DNA of 8,193 nucleotides from NCBI GenBank assembly GCA_030039775.1, contig JASHUX010000149.1, forward strand, positions 1 to 8,193, in the 5' to 3' direction. The notes below the pieces were generated by a model that ran no database searches, was not told the DNA's origin, and worked only from the letters and a program-made list of their open reading frames with translations. Shown piece after piece: positions 1-8,193 of the stretch. Source of the stretch: Alphaproteobacteria bacterium (GTDB taxonomy: Bacteria > Pseudomonadota > Alphaproteobacteria > ATCC43930 > CGMCC-115725). Both the position numbers and the translations under genes were made by a program. The first letter of the stretch is position 1. The number at the start of each line of letters is the position of its first letter.

Positions 1-414
1 GCACGGTTCGTGCTCGGCCGCTATTGGACCAGCGCCAGCGAGCCGGACCGGCAGCGGTTCATATCGCTCTATCGCGACTTCATCATCAAGTCCTATGCCT
101 CTGAATTTTCGGAATATCGCGGCGAGACCGTGAAGGTGACAAACACCCGGCCGGAGAGCGGCGACATCACCGTCGTCAGCAGCGAGATTGTGCATCCGAA
201 CGGCGACCCGCCGGTTAAGGTGTCGTGGCGGGTCCACCATGACGGCAACGACTATAAGATCGTCGACGTGGACCTCGAAGGCATCAGCATGATGCTGGCG
301 CAACGCGAAGAGTTCACCTCGGTCATCCAACGCAACGGCGGGACCATCGGCGGTCTGATCCAGGCGATTCAGCAGAAACTGCAAAGCGGCGACGCGTCGA
401 GCAACGGCGGTTGA
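1..414 (+). CDS. MlaC/Ttg2D-family phospholipid-binding protein, C-terminal part
   Basis: Partial: the frame is already open at base 1 and stops with TGA at 412-414, giving 137 codons. The product is the C-terminal two thirds of an MlaC/Ttg2D-type periplasmic protein (about 200 residues when whole). This family carries phospholipids between the outer membrane and the inner-membrane MlaFEDB-type ABC importer. Family-like stretches include the opening RFVLGRYW, the middle [15 protein letters not shown], the strand pair [24 protein letters not shown], split here as VSWRVHHDG and [13 protein letters not shown], and [14 protein letters not shown], the usual near-terminal signature. The signal peptide and true start lie outside the window. 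The related HpnM proteins of hopanoid clusters have the same fold, so the exact subfamily is open. It ends 7 bases from the convergent ettA gene and has no functional link to the island further right. Confidence 0.88.
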   Translation, partial: ARFVLGRYWTSASEPDRQRFISLYRDFIIKSYASEFSEYRGETVKVTNTRPESGDITVVSSEIVHPNGDPPVKVSWRVHHDGNDYKIVDVDLEGISMMLAQREEFTSVIQRNGGTIGGLIQAIQQKLQSGDASSNGG

Positions 415-419
415 CCGCC
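406..419. terminator. Short GC-rich inverted repeat between convergent genes
   Basis: GGCGGT and ACCGCC flank a TG centre, giving a realistic five-pair stem with a TTGA loop placed on the stop codon of the mlaC-like gene. A second small palindrome, TCAGG-C-CCTGA, lies at 422-432 over the ettA stop codon. Neither is followed by a T-run on either strand, so a classical intrinsic terminator is not shown. A weak bidirectional termination or 3'-end-protection role is an inference from the position between convergent genes. Confidence 0.3.
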
Positions 420-421
420 CC

Positions 422-2104
<1,683 letters not shown>

Positions 2105-2112
2105 GTGATTGA

Positions 2113-2116
2113 TCCT
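2113..2116 (-). promoter_or_regulatory. Shine-Dalgarno AGGA that selects the TTG start of ettA
   Basis: On the - strand AGGA is followed by an eight-base spacer (TCAATCAC) and then TTG at 2104-2102. The alternative ATG at 2122-2120 lies upstream of this AGGA and has only AT-rich sequence with no purine-rich box before it. Spacing and the usual EttA N-terminus both favour TTG. Confidence 0.55.
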
Positions 2117-2351
2117 ATTCATCTAATCGTGATGTATTAATGCTGTGCAGAATTTGTGTAGACTTTTCGGGTTTTTCAGGCCCATCACAGCGTCCGCAGC
2201 ATCTTCCCCCTACAAGATAGCCCACCAAAACCGTCTTGCCATCGGGCCGTGTCGAAATTTCCACAAATGGAATGACAAATTCTATCTCATTCTTGTCGGT
2301 CGCGACTGCGAGCAGCCCAGATGTCCGGCTAAAGACCCGGGCGCCGCTGCG
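2115..2351 (-). other. Start-less open frame of 78 codons upstream of ettA, possible gene remnant
   Basis: Between the TGA at 2352-2354 and the TAG at 2115-2117 the - strand is open for 78 codons. The translation looks protein-like: hydrophobic/charged alternation such as NEIEFVIPFVEISTRPDGKT, then VLVGYLVGGR, and a cysteine group CCGRC. There is no ATG start; the only GTG/TTG codons are internal. The frame is one base off that of the large gene ending at 2380, and it ends over the first codons of the longer ettA reading frame. It may be the tail of a gene truncated when the island inserted, or chance in a less GC-rich stretch. I do not recognise it. No convincing sigma70 promoter for ettA stands out in this 257-base gap. 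Confidence 0.25.
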
Positions 2352-2379
2352 TCAGACTCTAACGGTCACTCCGCGGCGC

Positions 2380-4474
2380 TCAGGGAGGCGGCAACGCGTT
2401 CCCAACCCCATCGATCATTTGGCGACAATGGGAACGGGCGAAGGCTGGGTCGCTGACAAAGGCTGCACGTTCCTGGCCGTCCCCGGCAACTGCCGCAACA
2501 AGCATTCTCGCGGCATCATTCCACCGGTCGCTGAGCGGTCGCCACTTCGGGTATATTTCGTCCCACAGGTCGATGACGCGACCGACCAAATCTGGCCTCT
2601 TGCACTCTGTGCCTGTGGCGACCGCCAGATCGAGAAGCGACAGCATGCGCGATAATTGCCGATCGCGGGCATAGCGCGACAATGGCAACTCGCCTGCGCG
2701 GCGGAACAAACTGCATGCCAGCGTCGCGTCACCGTCGATTAGGTTCGCCGACGACCACAGCGCAAGTGCGCGGGGAAATGCCGGCATAGCGACGGCTGCG
2801 GCCCATTCGCGGCGCGCGTCGTCAGGGCTTGGAAGGTATTTCATGTGAATCACCGCCGCCGAAGCGAGCTTGTCCAATATGAGCGACGCATGAGGCCCCG
2901 GATTGTCGAGCCGGAGCAACAGGAACGCATGCTCTATGGCAAGACTATTCAGCACCATAACGCGATCCCGATAGGCGTGAAGCGCACCCGCGACAACTGT
3001 CAATGCAAAGAGTGTTGTGTAGGCGGAACGCGGAATTGCCGATTGCCACGCGACGGGTTGCCGCGCAGCTGCGAAAGGTTGGGTACAGAGATTCACCACC
3101 GCCTGCGAGATTCCGAAGGCAATATCGCTGGTGCGCTTGCCGATCCCGCGTTTGTCGTCGGCGTATAGAGCTATGAGGGATTTGGCGGCCCAGGGCGCCA
3201 TTGCGACAAACTGTTGGTCGTTGGGGATGAAATATTTTCCCAGCGCTTCCGGCATGCCGTCGCCCGCGCCAAGCCAATCCTTCATGTTTTCGATGTTGCG
3301 CCTTAGGAGCCAAGCGCAGTTTTCCTGATGACCAATTTTTTCGGCAAGCCGATAACGGAACTCCGGCGTGTTGACGAAGACGTTCTCAAGCGCCGTCATC
3401 TGATGTTGCGTCAGTCCCGTCTGCGGCCAGTCCCGCGCCAAGTCGCTCAGCATCTGTTCTAGTTCGGTTAGATTCTTCGCGTAGGCTTTGGCGCCTTGCT
3501 CGCGCCTGGTGTGCAACGACTCGATCTCATGAGACGCGTGACGCCGACCGCCATGGGCCATATCGGGATCGAGCTCGAGTTGCCGCAAGCGGGCGTCGGT
3601 CTGTTCACGCGCGTTCTCAAGGCGATACCGTTGGTGAATGGCCTCCTTGAGGCGATGCCCCATCATCCATGTGACGTTACCGGAATCGATGCCGCCTCTA
3701 ACGAGCCGATCACGGCAATCGGCAAAACTCAGCGCGCCGGGATACCCAGAAACCACAAGAGAAGCGGCCGCCAGACATTCGAGAGCCGTGTTCCGGCAGC
3801 TCAAGAGCGGAACGGCGCGGACGCCGGTTCCCCAAGGGGCGAGAAGGGTGATTACGCCCCGCCCCGCCGCGGCAACTTCGATTCGATCGCGGTGACGCGC
3901 GATCCAGCTGGCGATGGCCGATGGCTCGACCGTCAGAATGACGCGCGCCGCAAAACATAATCCGAAGCGTCCACCGGCCCATTCGTCGCGCAAATGGGTA
4001 AGCTGAAATATCGCGTCTTGGAACGTGCCCCAGTTTTAGCTCGGCACGCGACACCCACTGCGCGAATGCAAGAGTTTCGAGCTGAACGCGACGCGGGATG
4101 GCGTGATCGCATCTCGCCGCCTGATCGAATGTCTTTTCTAGATCGAGTCGTCGATGCAGCATCCTGAGAGGCGGCTCAAGAAGCGGAAGAAATCTGGTGT
4201 GGCAACGTGCTTCAATCTCTCCAAGACCATGAAGCAAATTTCCGAGCTTACCGGGATCGCGCGGTAAACGCTTGAGCCGCATCTTCGCCAGCCGCGCTAC
4301 CGTCGTGCCATCGGCCTTCCAGTTCGCGCCGCCCGTTCCAAGAACCAGACCATCTGTCATAGCTCTCTGGGCAACGCTGCGATCGGTGGCGGAACTCGCG
4401 CAACCGAGTAGCCATCTCAGCGCAACAAAGACGCTCGGAAGCTTATCAAGAGGCGGCGGCTGGCTTGCCGGCAT
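2380..4474 (-). pseudogene. Large helical protein of unknown function, interrupted by a frameshift
   Basis: Third gene of the Fic operon, in two frames. The first starts at ATG 4474 (starts MPASQPPPLDKLPSVF) and reads sensibly to ...FAQWVSRAEL near 4038. The second begins directly after it with NWGTFQDAIFQLTHLRDEW and runs to TGA at 2382-2380. Removing one A from the AAAA run (4034-4037) joins them as SRAELNWGTFQDAIF, a 697-residue protein. The second frame alone is open only from 4035, just after a TAA, and could start only at an internal TTG (3993), which would drop 160 residues. I do not recognise the family. It is mostly helical, with a charged coiled-coil-like stretch at about 273-350 of the joined protein and no evident signal peptide or clear transmembrane segment. 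The start overlaps the upstream gene by 29 bases and has AGGTGG seven bases before it, implying translational coupling. It may be inactivated, or the extra base may be a sequencing error. Confidence 0.7.
4034..4037 (-). other. Frameshift site: extra A in an A4 run
   Basis: The - strand reads GAG CTA AAA CTG GGG CAC in the incoming frame, while the outgoing frame reads AAC TGG GGC ACG TTC. Sequence quality of the translation changes from one frame to the other exactly here: the incoming frame continues as basic, low-complexity residues, and the outgoing frame is closed by TAA just upstream. Deleting one A restores a continuous reading frame. Confidence 0.7.
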
Positions 4475-6044
4475 CTGCGGGCCACCTGAACGTGGTTGTT
4501 AAGCTCTTGCCTCGAGCGATGTCGCGCCCATCGCAGAGTCCCTCGATATACAACCGGATTTCGCGCGCAACATCGGGCGCGACGAGAGTCATTGCGAACG
4601 GCCAGTTGCCTGCAACTTTGTTCAGGCTGTTCGAGAGCAGGAACACTTTTGGCGGACCCTCGTGCATGTAGAGCACTAGGTAACGATCGTGGAAAGCCTG
4701 CCCCGCGCCATCCGCAAGATTTATCAAATTGAGGCGAACGTTCAGAAACGGCGCGATCTGGCTCAGCGCTGTTTCAAGTCCGGCGATCGGCGCCTTCTCG
4801 TCCAAATCCATTCCTGTATCTGGATCGGTCCGGGTCCAGCTTGTGACGACGGTAAGGGCGACGTCGCGGCTTTCGAGGCGCAGGGCGACGCGACGCAGGG
4901 CATCGACGCCAAACCATGGGTCGGCCAGAACGGCCCGCCGAACAGACCCGCCATGGAGTAGGTGGTTGATGTGCGCAATCGCGCCGATTTCGCCTTCAAT
5001 GCCGCGCGGGAACCATTTGTCTTCGCTGAACGCGGGCAAGCGTGCTGCAACCCAATCTGTCATCTCGTCGGCGAAGTGACGCCACGAGCCCTTGGCGGGT
5101 GCGCCGATTTGAGACCGCTGCGTGACATAGCTTTGAACGATCGTCCCTTGCGAAGGACCGCACTTTCCCTGTGCCGCCCGCCGGCTCAAATCGTCCTCGA
5201 TGGTCATCTGTCGGCTGATCGGCGACAACGCAAGATGGATGCGATTGAGGTAGGAGCTATGGGTCGAATGAAGCAGCGTCTCGCCGGCGTTGTCGAACAT
5301 CCAAAAGTCGAGCTGATCGAGGCGCGCCGGCGCTTCTACCGAAACGCGCAGCCGCCCGGGCTCAAGGATAACGACACGATCAAGGACAACGTCGCCGCCG
5401 ACGCGCCCCACGACATGCGCGATGTGGTGCCTCGCGGCAAATTCCGGCTCCCGGCAAATCTCCATCGTTTCCGGCCCGGCCAGATCGTTGCCGGAGAGCC
5501 GTATCGGCTCGATAAGGAATGGCTCGGCTTGATCCAGCCAGGCGTGCAGCTCGAATATCTCGAAATTCCCGAGGCGTTTCGCGTAAGAATCTCGAAAAGG
5601 CAAATTCAACTGCGCCTGCAAGACGGACAAGACGTCAGCAAGTACGACATCGTCGCTGCCTACAATCCCCCGCACATCGGGAAGCGTGTAATAAAGCTCG
5701 ACGCGAGTTCCCGAATGACCGAAGCCGTCTTGGAACACGGTGCGGCGATCGACAACGCACATGGGCGTCGCGGGCTCGCCAAGAAGGATATCGAGCTGAA
5801 TATGGCCATCCCCAAGGCGGTCGCGAAGCCTCCTGAAGGTGTCCTCCGTGACGGTCCGTTGCTCGATTTCGACCGCAGCGGCACCGCCAAGTTTCTGCTC
5901 GCTGCGATCTTTCCACCCGGCAGGCCTAAAGGTGGGCGCCGCACAGGCATAAAGAAAATGCCGTTGGTCGTCCCGCCTGAGACGCGCCATCCATAGCCAC
6001 CACGAAATTCCGACGTCGTCGGTTGTCGTTATTTCCTGCTCCAT
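4446..6044 (-). CDS. PLD-like C-terminal domain protein, possibly VPA1262-type, second gene of the Fic operon
   Basis: 532 residues from ATG 6044. The C-terminal third resembles phospholipase-D-like nuclease domains: an ADPWFGVDALRR segment (about 374-385), the strand VVTSW (399-403), then FHDRYLVL with His452 and Arg454 where HKD enzymes have His and Lys, followed by LLSNSLNKVAGNWPF with Ser473 and Asn475 in place of the GS..N part. With Lys replaced by Arg and only one copy seen, catalysis is plausible but unproven; such domains cut or bind nucleic acid or phospholipid. The N-terminal 300 residues (including LGNFEIFELHAW near 158-169) show no motif I can name. From memory the layout recalls the VPA1262 family, unverified. 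The start overlaps the Fic gene by 16 bases, and the end overlaps the next gene by 29. An upstream in-frame ATG at 6170 lies deep inside the Fic gene and adds a low-quality basic stretch, so it was rejected. The Shine-Dalgarno before 6044 is weak. Confidence 0.72.
   Translation of the reverse strand: MEQEITTTDDVGISWWLWMARLRRDDQRHFLYACAAPTFRPAGWKDRSEQKLGGAAAVEIEQRTVTEDTFRRLRDRLGDGHIQLDILLGEPATPMCVVDRRTVFQDGFGHSGTRVELYYTLPDVRGIVGSDDVVLADVLSVLQAQLNLPFRDSYAKRLGNFEIFELHAWLDQAEPFLIEPIRLSGNDLAGPETMEICREPEFAARHHIAHVVGRVGGDVVLDRVVILEPGRLRVSVEAPARLDQLDFWMFDNAGETLLHSTHSSYLNRIHLALSPISRQMTIEDDLSRRAAQGKCGPSQGTIVQSYVTQRSQIGAPAKGSWRHFADEMTDWVAARLPAFSEDKWFPRGIEGEIGAIAHINHLLHGGSVRRAVLADPWFGVDALRRVALRLESRDVALTVVTSWTRTDPDTGMDLDEKAPIAGLETALSQIAPFLNVRLNLINLADGAGQAFHDRYLVLYMHEGPPKVFLLSNSLNKVAGNWPFAMTLVAPDVAREIRLYIEGLCDGRDIARGKSLTTTFRWPADAGKPAAAS
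4482..4487 (-). promoter_or_regulatory. Ribosome binding site inside the upstream gene's 3' end
   Basis: AGGTGG, seven bases before ATG 4474 on the - strand, lies within the last codons of the PLD-like gene. It supports the 4474 start for the third gene even though the start overlaps its neighbour by 29 bases. Confidence 0.55.
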
Positions 6045-7573
6045 TTTCTCATCGACCAGCGCACGCGTTTGGCGACGTATCTGGCGAACGGCGCGATATC
6101 GAGGTCGATCGACGCACGGTCGAGCGCATTCAGATATTCCGTTCGATCCTCGACGCGGATAATTGTCCACGGATATCCGCCCGACGCGAGCATCGCGTTC
6201 ATCAGGAACCGGGCCATCCGGCCGTTGCCGTCAGGATAGGGATGAATATAGCCGAACACCCAGTGCCCCAGGACAGCGCGAACGGACGCTTCTTTTTCGC
6301 GCGCCAACATGTCGAACAACGTCGCCATCGCGTCGCTGACGACTTCGGCGCGCGGCGGCACGTAGCGCGAACCGCGCAAGAAAACGGGATGATTCCGAAA
6401 TCCCGCGAGAGCCGATGTGGGAACGATGCCGGCGGGAACGCAAGGTTCAAAGAGCTCGCGATACCATCCCCGATAGGCCGAGCGGACGAGAGGGACGGCG
6501 TCCTTGCCGTCGACGATATCGGCGACGGCATCTTTTACCAGTTGGAAGGCTTGCCAGTAGCCTCGTGCGGCCAGGGCGTCTTTGCTCTCTCGATCCGCTC
6601 GACTTCCTTCGGGATTCCAGGCGCCTGATCGAACGCGGTCGATTAGTTCGGGCGTAACGCTGTAACCCTCGATCGAGAGCGAATGGTAGGCATCGCTTTT
6701 GTAAATGTCGTCCACGAAATCGAGATAGGCGGTACGGTTTGCGGGAATGCCCGGGGCTTTGGGGAGGGCTTTGATGACGTTGTCGCGCATCGAATCCCAG
6801 GCGCCTTGCAACCGTCCGACGATCGGCGGGGCCGATGCTTCGATGGGACTGAAAATCTGTTCGGGCGCATAGGGATCGGTTTCGTGGACGGTGTAGCCGG
6901 CTGCTTTCATGGCGGCGGCGATTTCATCGGCAAATTCGGTGCGGCCGATGCGGCGGAATGCGCCCGCCAGACGCCCGGCGATGACGGAGCGGCCCGCATC
7001 CAAGAGGTGCGCGAGGATATCAGATGTATCCTTGATGGCGGCGAGCGCCACCTGGGTTTCGATCGGATAGCGGAGGAAAAACGAGGCCGGGACCCGGACG
7101 AGCGCAGCCGAGAGGGAGAAGAGATGCAGGCCGCCGCGCCGCACGAGATCGGCGCGCGGAGGCATGTTTTGCTGCTTGAGATCGTAGATCGAGGTGCCGA
7201 AAAGCAATTTGACGGTATTATTGGCGCCCTCGGGGCTATAGACGATGACTTGCCCGGGGATCACGGTATTTTCGGCTTGGAGAAGGATCGATTGTTCGGG
7301 CGATAGATGCCAGTCGTTGCCGAAGCGATCGTTGCAATAGCGCGCGCAGAATTCCCAAAAGGAAGCGAACCATGGGGTACTATCGCCGGCGCCGACGCCG
7401 GGCCCCGAGGAAATCAGCCACCCCTTGATAACCTCGCGCACGAAGCCTTGTTTAAGCAGGCGCTCGCGATGAACACGGGACAGTTCCTTCGATTGGAATA
7501 CGCGCCGCCCGTCTTTCTGCAATTTGTGAAGGACGGCGAGCGAGGCGGCGAGTTTTTCGTGTGGGGTGGCCAT
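6029..7573 (-). CDS. Fic family protein with AbiEi-like winged-helix N-terminal half
   Basis: 514 residues. Fic enzymes transfer AMP (sometimes another nucleotide moiety) from a nucleotide to protein side chains. The catalytic loop HPYPDGNGRMAR is at 444-455: His444 is the catalytic base, the GNGR part binds phosphates, and Tyr446 replaces the more usual Phe. An inhibitory-helix motif (S/T)xxxE(G/N) fits Ser298, Glu302 and Gly303, upstream of the core as in class II, self-inhibited Fic proteins. Residues 1-55 look like a winged helix (VFQSKELSRVHRERLLKQGF, then VIKGWLISSGP). Residues 90-230 resemble the middle of AbiEi-type antitoxins (SPEQSILLQAENTVIPGQV, then AGRLAGAFRRIGRTEFADEI). So one chain joins a probable DNA-binding, antitoxin-like half to a Fic domain. 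It is first in a three-gene operon and lies 37 bases from a predicted transcription start within the 24-base repeat array. Self-regulation through that array is a reasonable inference. The Shine-Dalgarno before ATG 7573 is poor (GGTA). Confidence 0.92.
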   Translation of the reverse strand: MATPHEKLAASLAVLHKLQKDGRRVFQSKELSRVHRERLLKQGFVREVIKGWLISSGPGVGAGDSTPWFASFWEFCARYCNDRFGNDWHLSPEQSILLQAENTVIPGQVIVYSPEGANNTVKLLFGTSIYDLKQQNMPPRADLVRRGGLHLFSLSAALVRVPASFFLRYPIETQVALAAIKDTSDILAHLLDAGRSVIAGRLAGAFRRIGRTEFADEIAAAMKAAGYTVHETDPYAPEQIFSPIEASAPPIVGRLQGAWDSMRDNVIKALPKAPGIPANRTAYLDFVDDIYKSDAYHSLSIEGYSVTPELIDRVRSGAWNPEGSRADRESKDALAARGYWQAFQLVKDAVADIVDGKDAVPLVRSAYRGWYRELFEPCVPAGIVPTSALAGFRNHPVFLRGSRYVPPRAEVVSDAMATLFDMLAREKEASVRAVLGHWVFGYIHPYPDGNGRMARFLMNAMLASGGYPWTIIRVEDRTEYLNALDRASIDLDIAPFARYVAKRVRWSMRKWSRK

Positions 7574-7590
7574 CGGTTTACCAAGCGATG

Positions 7591-7710
7591 CAAGTTCAAG
7601 ATGCGTTACGTATACAAGTATATTGTGCTCTATGGATACAAGTCAATCATGCATCACATACACAAGTTAATTAAGCATTAGATATACAAGTTTATCGCGC
7701 TTTAAGAGCC
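7591..7710. repeat. Five tandem 24-base degenerate repeats
   Basis: Units begin at 7591, 7615, 7639, 7663 and 7687, exactly 24 bases apart. Read on the + strand, every unit has CAAGT at positions 1-5, A at 8, GC at 13-14 and A at 18. The first four units also end in A-T/C-A at 22-24, and the last unit loses that end. The other positions vary but are mostly A or T. There are no spacers, so this is not a CRISPR array. The array fills the gap between the Fic operon and the divergent gene and overlaps the predicted operon promoter, which suggests a set of operator sites. The Fic protein's winged-helix half is the natural candidate ligand. Iterons or transposase-binding sites are less supported alternatives, as no replication or transposase gene is in view. 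Confidence 0.85.
7617..7646 (-). promoter_or_regulatory. Predicted sigma70-type promoter of the Fic operon
   Basis: On the - strand TTGACT (7646-7641) is followed by an 18-base spacer and TATACT (7622-7617). Each hexamer matches five of six consensus bases. The hexamers come from the conserved ends of two adjacent 24-base units, so repeat-bound protein would directly cover the polymerase site. Predicted transcription starts near 7610, leaving a leader of roughly 37 bases before ATG 7573. Confidence 0.5.
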
Positions 7711-7840
7711 AAGAAGATTTGGGTGGCGAACCGAACCCGTCCCATTTGACGGCGGGCGCATTCTCTCGCCATCCTTTCCGCTCGACCGGCTCATTCGTGA
7801 GTCTGGCTGCCGCTGTTACCTCCGAACCTTACGGGCCAAT

Positions 7841-8193
7841 ATGGACACCGCACGCGTTGACATCTGCTACCGCCCCCTCCGCATCGCTTGGGCGATCCTC
7901 TCATCGGATCGCGATGCGTTTCGTTATGCCGTCAAAATCTCGCACAGCATGTGGGGCGGACGGTTCAATCCCATCATTCCCATCGACCGTCCCGAAGCGC
8001 CCCACCTCGTGGAGCTCTTCCGAGCCGACATGATCATGCCGCTCGGCAACACCGAGCCGGTCACGTCGTTTGCGGCGCGCTATCCGCACCTCATGCAGCC
8101 CTACTTCCCCCGCGAACTGTTCTTGCCGGACGCTCGCGGCGCGGCGCAAACGCATGTGCTCGACATCCACAACGCACTTCTGCATTGGCGGGA
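7841..8193 (+). CDS. Divergent protein with WGGRFNPIIPID motif, N-terminal part
   Basis: 117 codons are visible and the frame runs off the window end. It starts at ATG 7841 (starts MDTARVDICYRPLRIAW), the first ATG/GTG/TTG in a frame open from 7706. The ribosome site is weak (only ACGGG). Codon third positions are strongly G/C. Residues 38-49 read WGGRFNPIIPID, followed by LVELFRADMIMPLG. From memory this pattern (R-x-hydrophobic segment, W-G-G-R-[FY]-N-P-I-I) occurs near the N-terminus of long uncharacterised proteins from bacterial accessory islands; I cannot name the family or its activity. It is transcribed away from the Fic operon and shares the repeat-filled control region with it, so joint regulation is possible. 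A - strand frame and a second + strand frame over the same bases look like shadows with poor amino-acid composition. Confidence 0.75.
   Translation, partial: MDTARVDICYRPLRIAWAILSSDRDAFRYAVKISHSMWGGRFNPIIPIDRPEAPHLVELFRADMIMPLGNTEPVTSFAARYPHLMQPYFPRELFLPDARGAAQTHVLDIHNALLHWR

Noticed and set aside
2341..2379. Terminator hairpin after the operon (GCGCCGC / GCGGCGC)
   Set aside because: Seven pairs but a 25-base loop, overlapping the end of the gene and without a following T-run.
2236..2655. 139-codon + strand open frame
   Set aside because: It crosses from the intergenic gap into the 3' part of the large - strand gene, shows no motif and lacks a clear ribosome binding site.
4034..4037. Programmed ribosomal or transcriptional frameshift
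   Set aside because: Restoring the frame needs a +1 shift (skipping one base). The A4 run is too short for typical polymerase slippage and I see no internal Shine-Dalgarno or stop-codon arrangement like known +1 sites.
4962..5996. 344-codon + strand open frame opposite the PLD-like gene
   Set aside because: The - strand frame has the PLD-like motif, overlaps its operon neighbours in a typical way and continues across the whole region; the + strand frame shows no recognisable motif.
6683..7306. 207-codon + strand open frame opposite the Fic gene
   Set aside because: It is antisense to the AbiEi-like half of a clearly recognisable Fic protein and has glycine/arginine-rich shadow composition.
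7591..7710. CRISPR array
   Set aside because: The 24-base units are directly adjacent with no unique spacers, are degenerate, and no cas genes are present.
7711..7840. Upstream extension of the divergent gene in the open frame from 7706
   Set aside because: No ATG, GTG or TTG codon occurs in this frame before 7841, so no supported start exists; I see no other feature in this stretch.

Overview
The base composition (GC-rich, strong GC bias at third codon positions) and the two housekeeping genes point to an alphaproteobacterial chromosome. The genus cannot be read from this window. The housekeeping part is on the left: the 3' end of an MlaC/Ttg2D-type phospholipid-transport protein on the + strand (1-414) meets, tail to tail and 7 bases apart, a full-length gene for the ABC-F ribosome factor EttA on the - strand (422-2104).

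To the right of ettA the content changes to an accessory island. Three genes on the - strand form a tightly packed operon read from about 7610 down to 2380. Gene one (7573-6029) is a Fic-domain protein with an AbiEi-antitoxin-like winged-helix front half. Gene two (6044-4446) has a C-terminal phospholipase-D-like motif and a long unrecognised front half; it may be related to the VPA1262-type family. Gene three (4474-2380) is a long, mostly helical protein with a coiled-coil stretch that I do not recognise. Neighbouring genes overlap by 16 and 29 bases, as expected for translationally coupled partners. Gene three is interrupted by a one-base frameshift in an A4 run at 4034-4037, so in this strain it is either broken or mis-sequenced.

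Upstream of the operon is an AT-rich intergenic region of 267 bases. It holds five tandem 24-base units in exact register (7591-7710). A good sigma70-like promoter for the Fic operon lies inside the array. On the other side a divergent + strand gene (7841 to the window end) encodes a protein with a WGGRFNPIIPID motif, which I associate from memory with unnamed large proteins in defence-type islands.

Taken together, the right-hand 5.8 kb looks like a candidate anti-phage or toxin-type module: a DNA-binding/AMPylating Fic protein, a PLD-like effector, a large helical partner and a divergent accessory gene, under a repeat-array control region. This role is inferred from domain types and gene arrangement. 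The 257 bases between ettA and the operon hold a start-less open frame of 78 codons on the - strand and a short sequence that partly matches, in inverted orientation, a unit of the right-hand repeat array.
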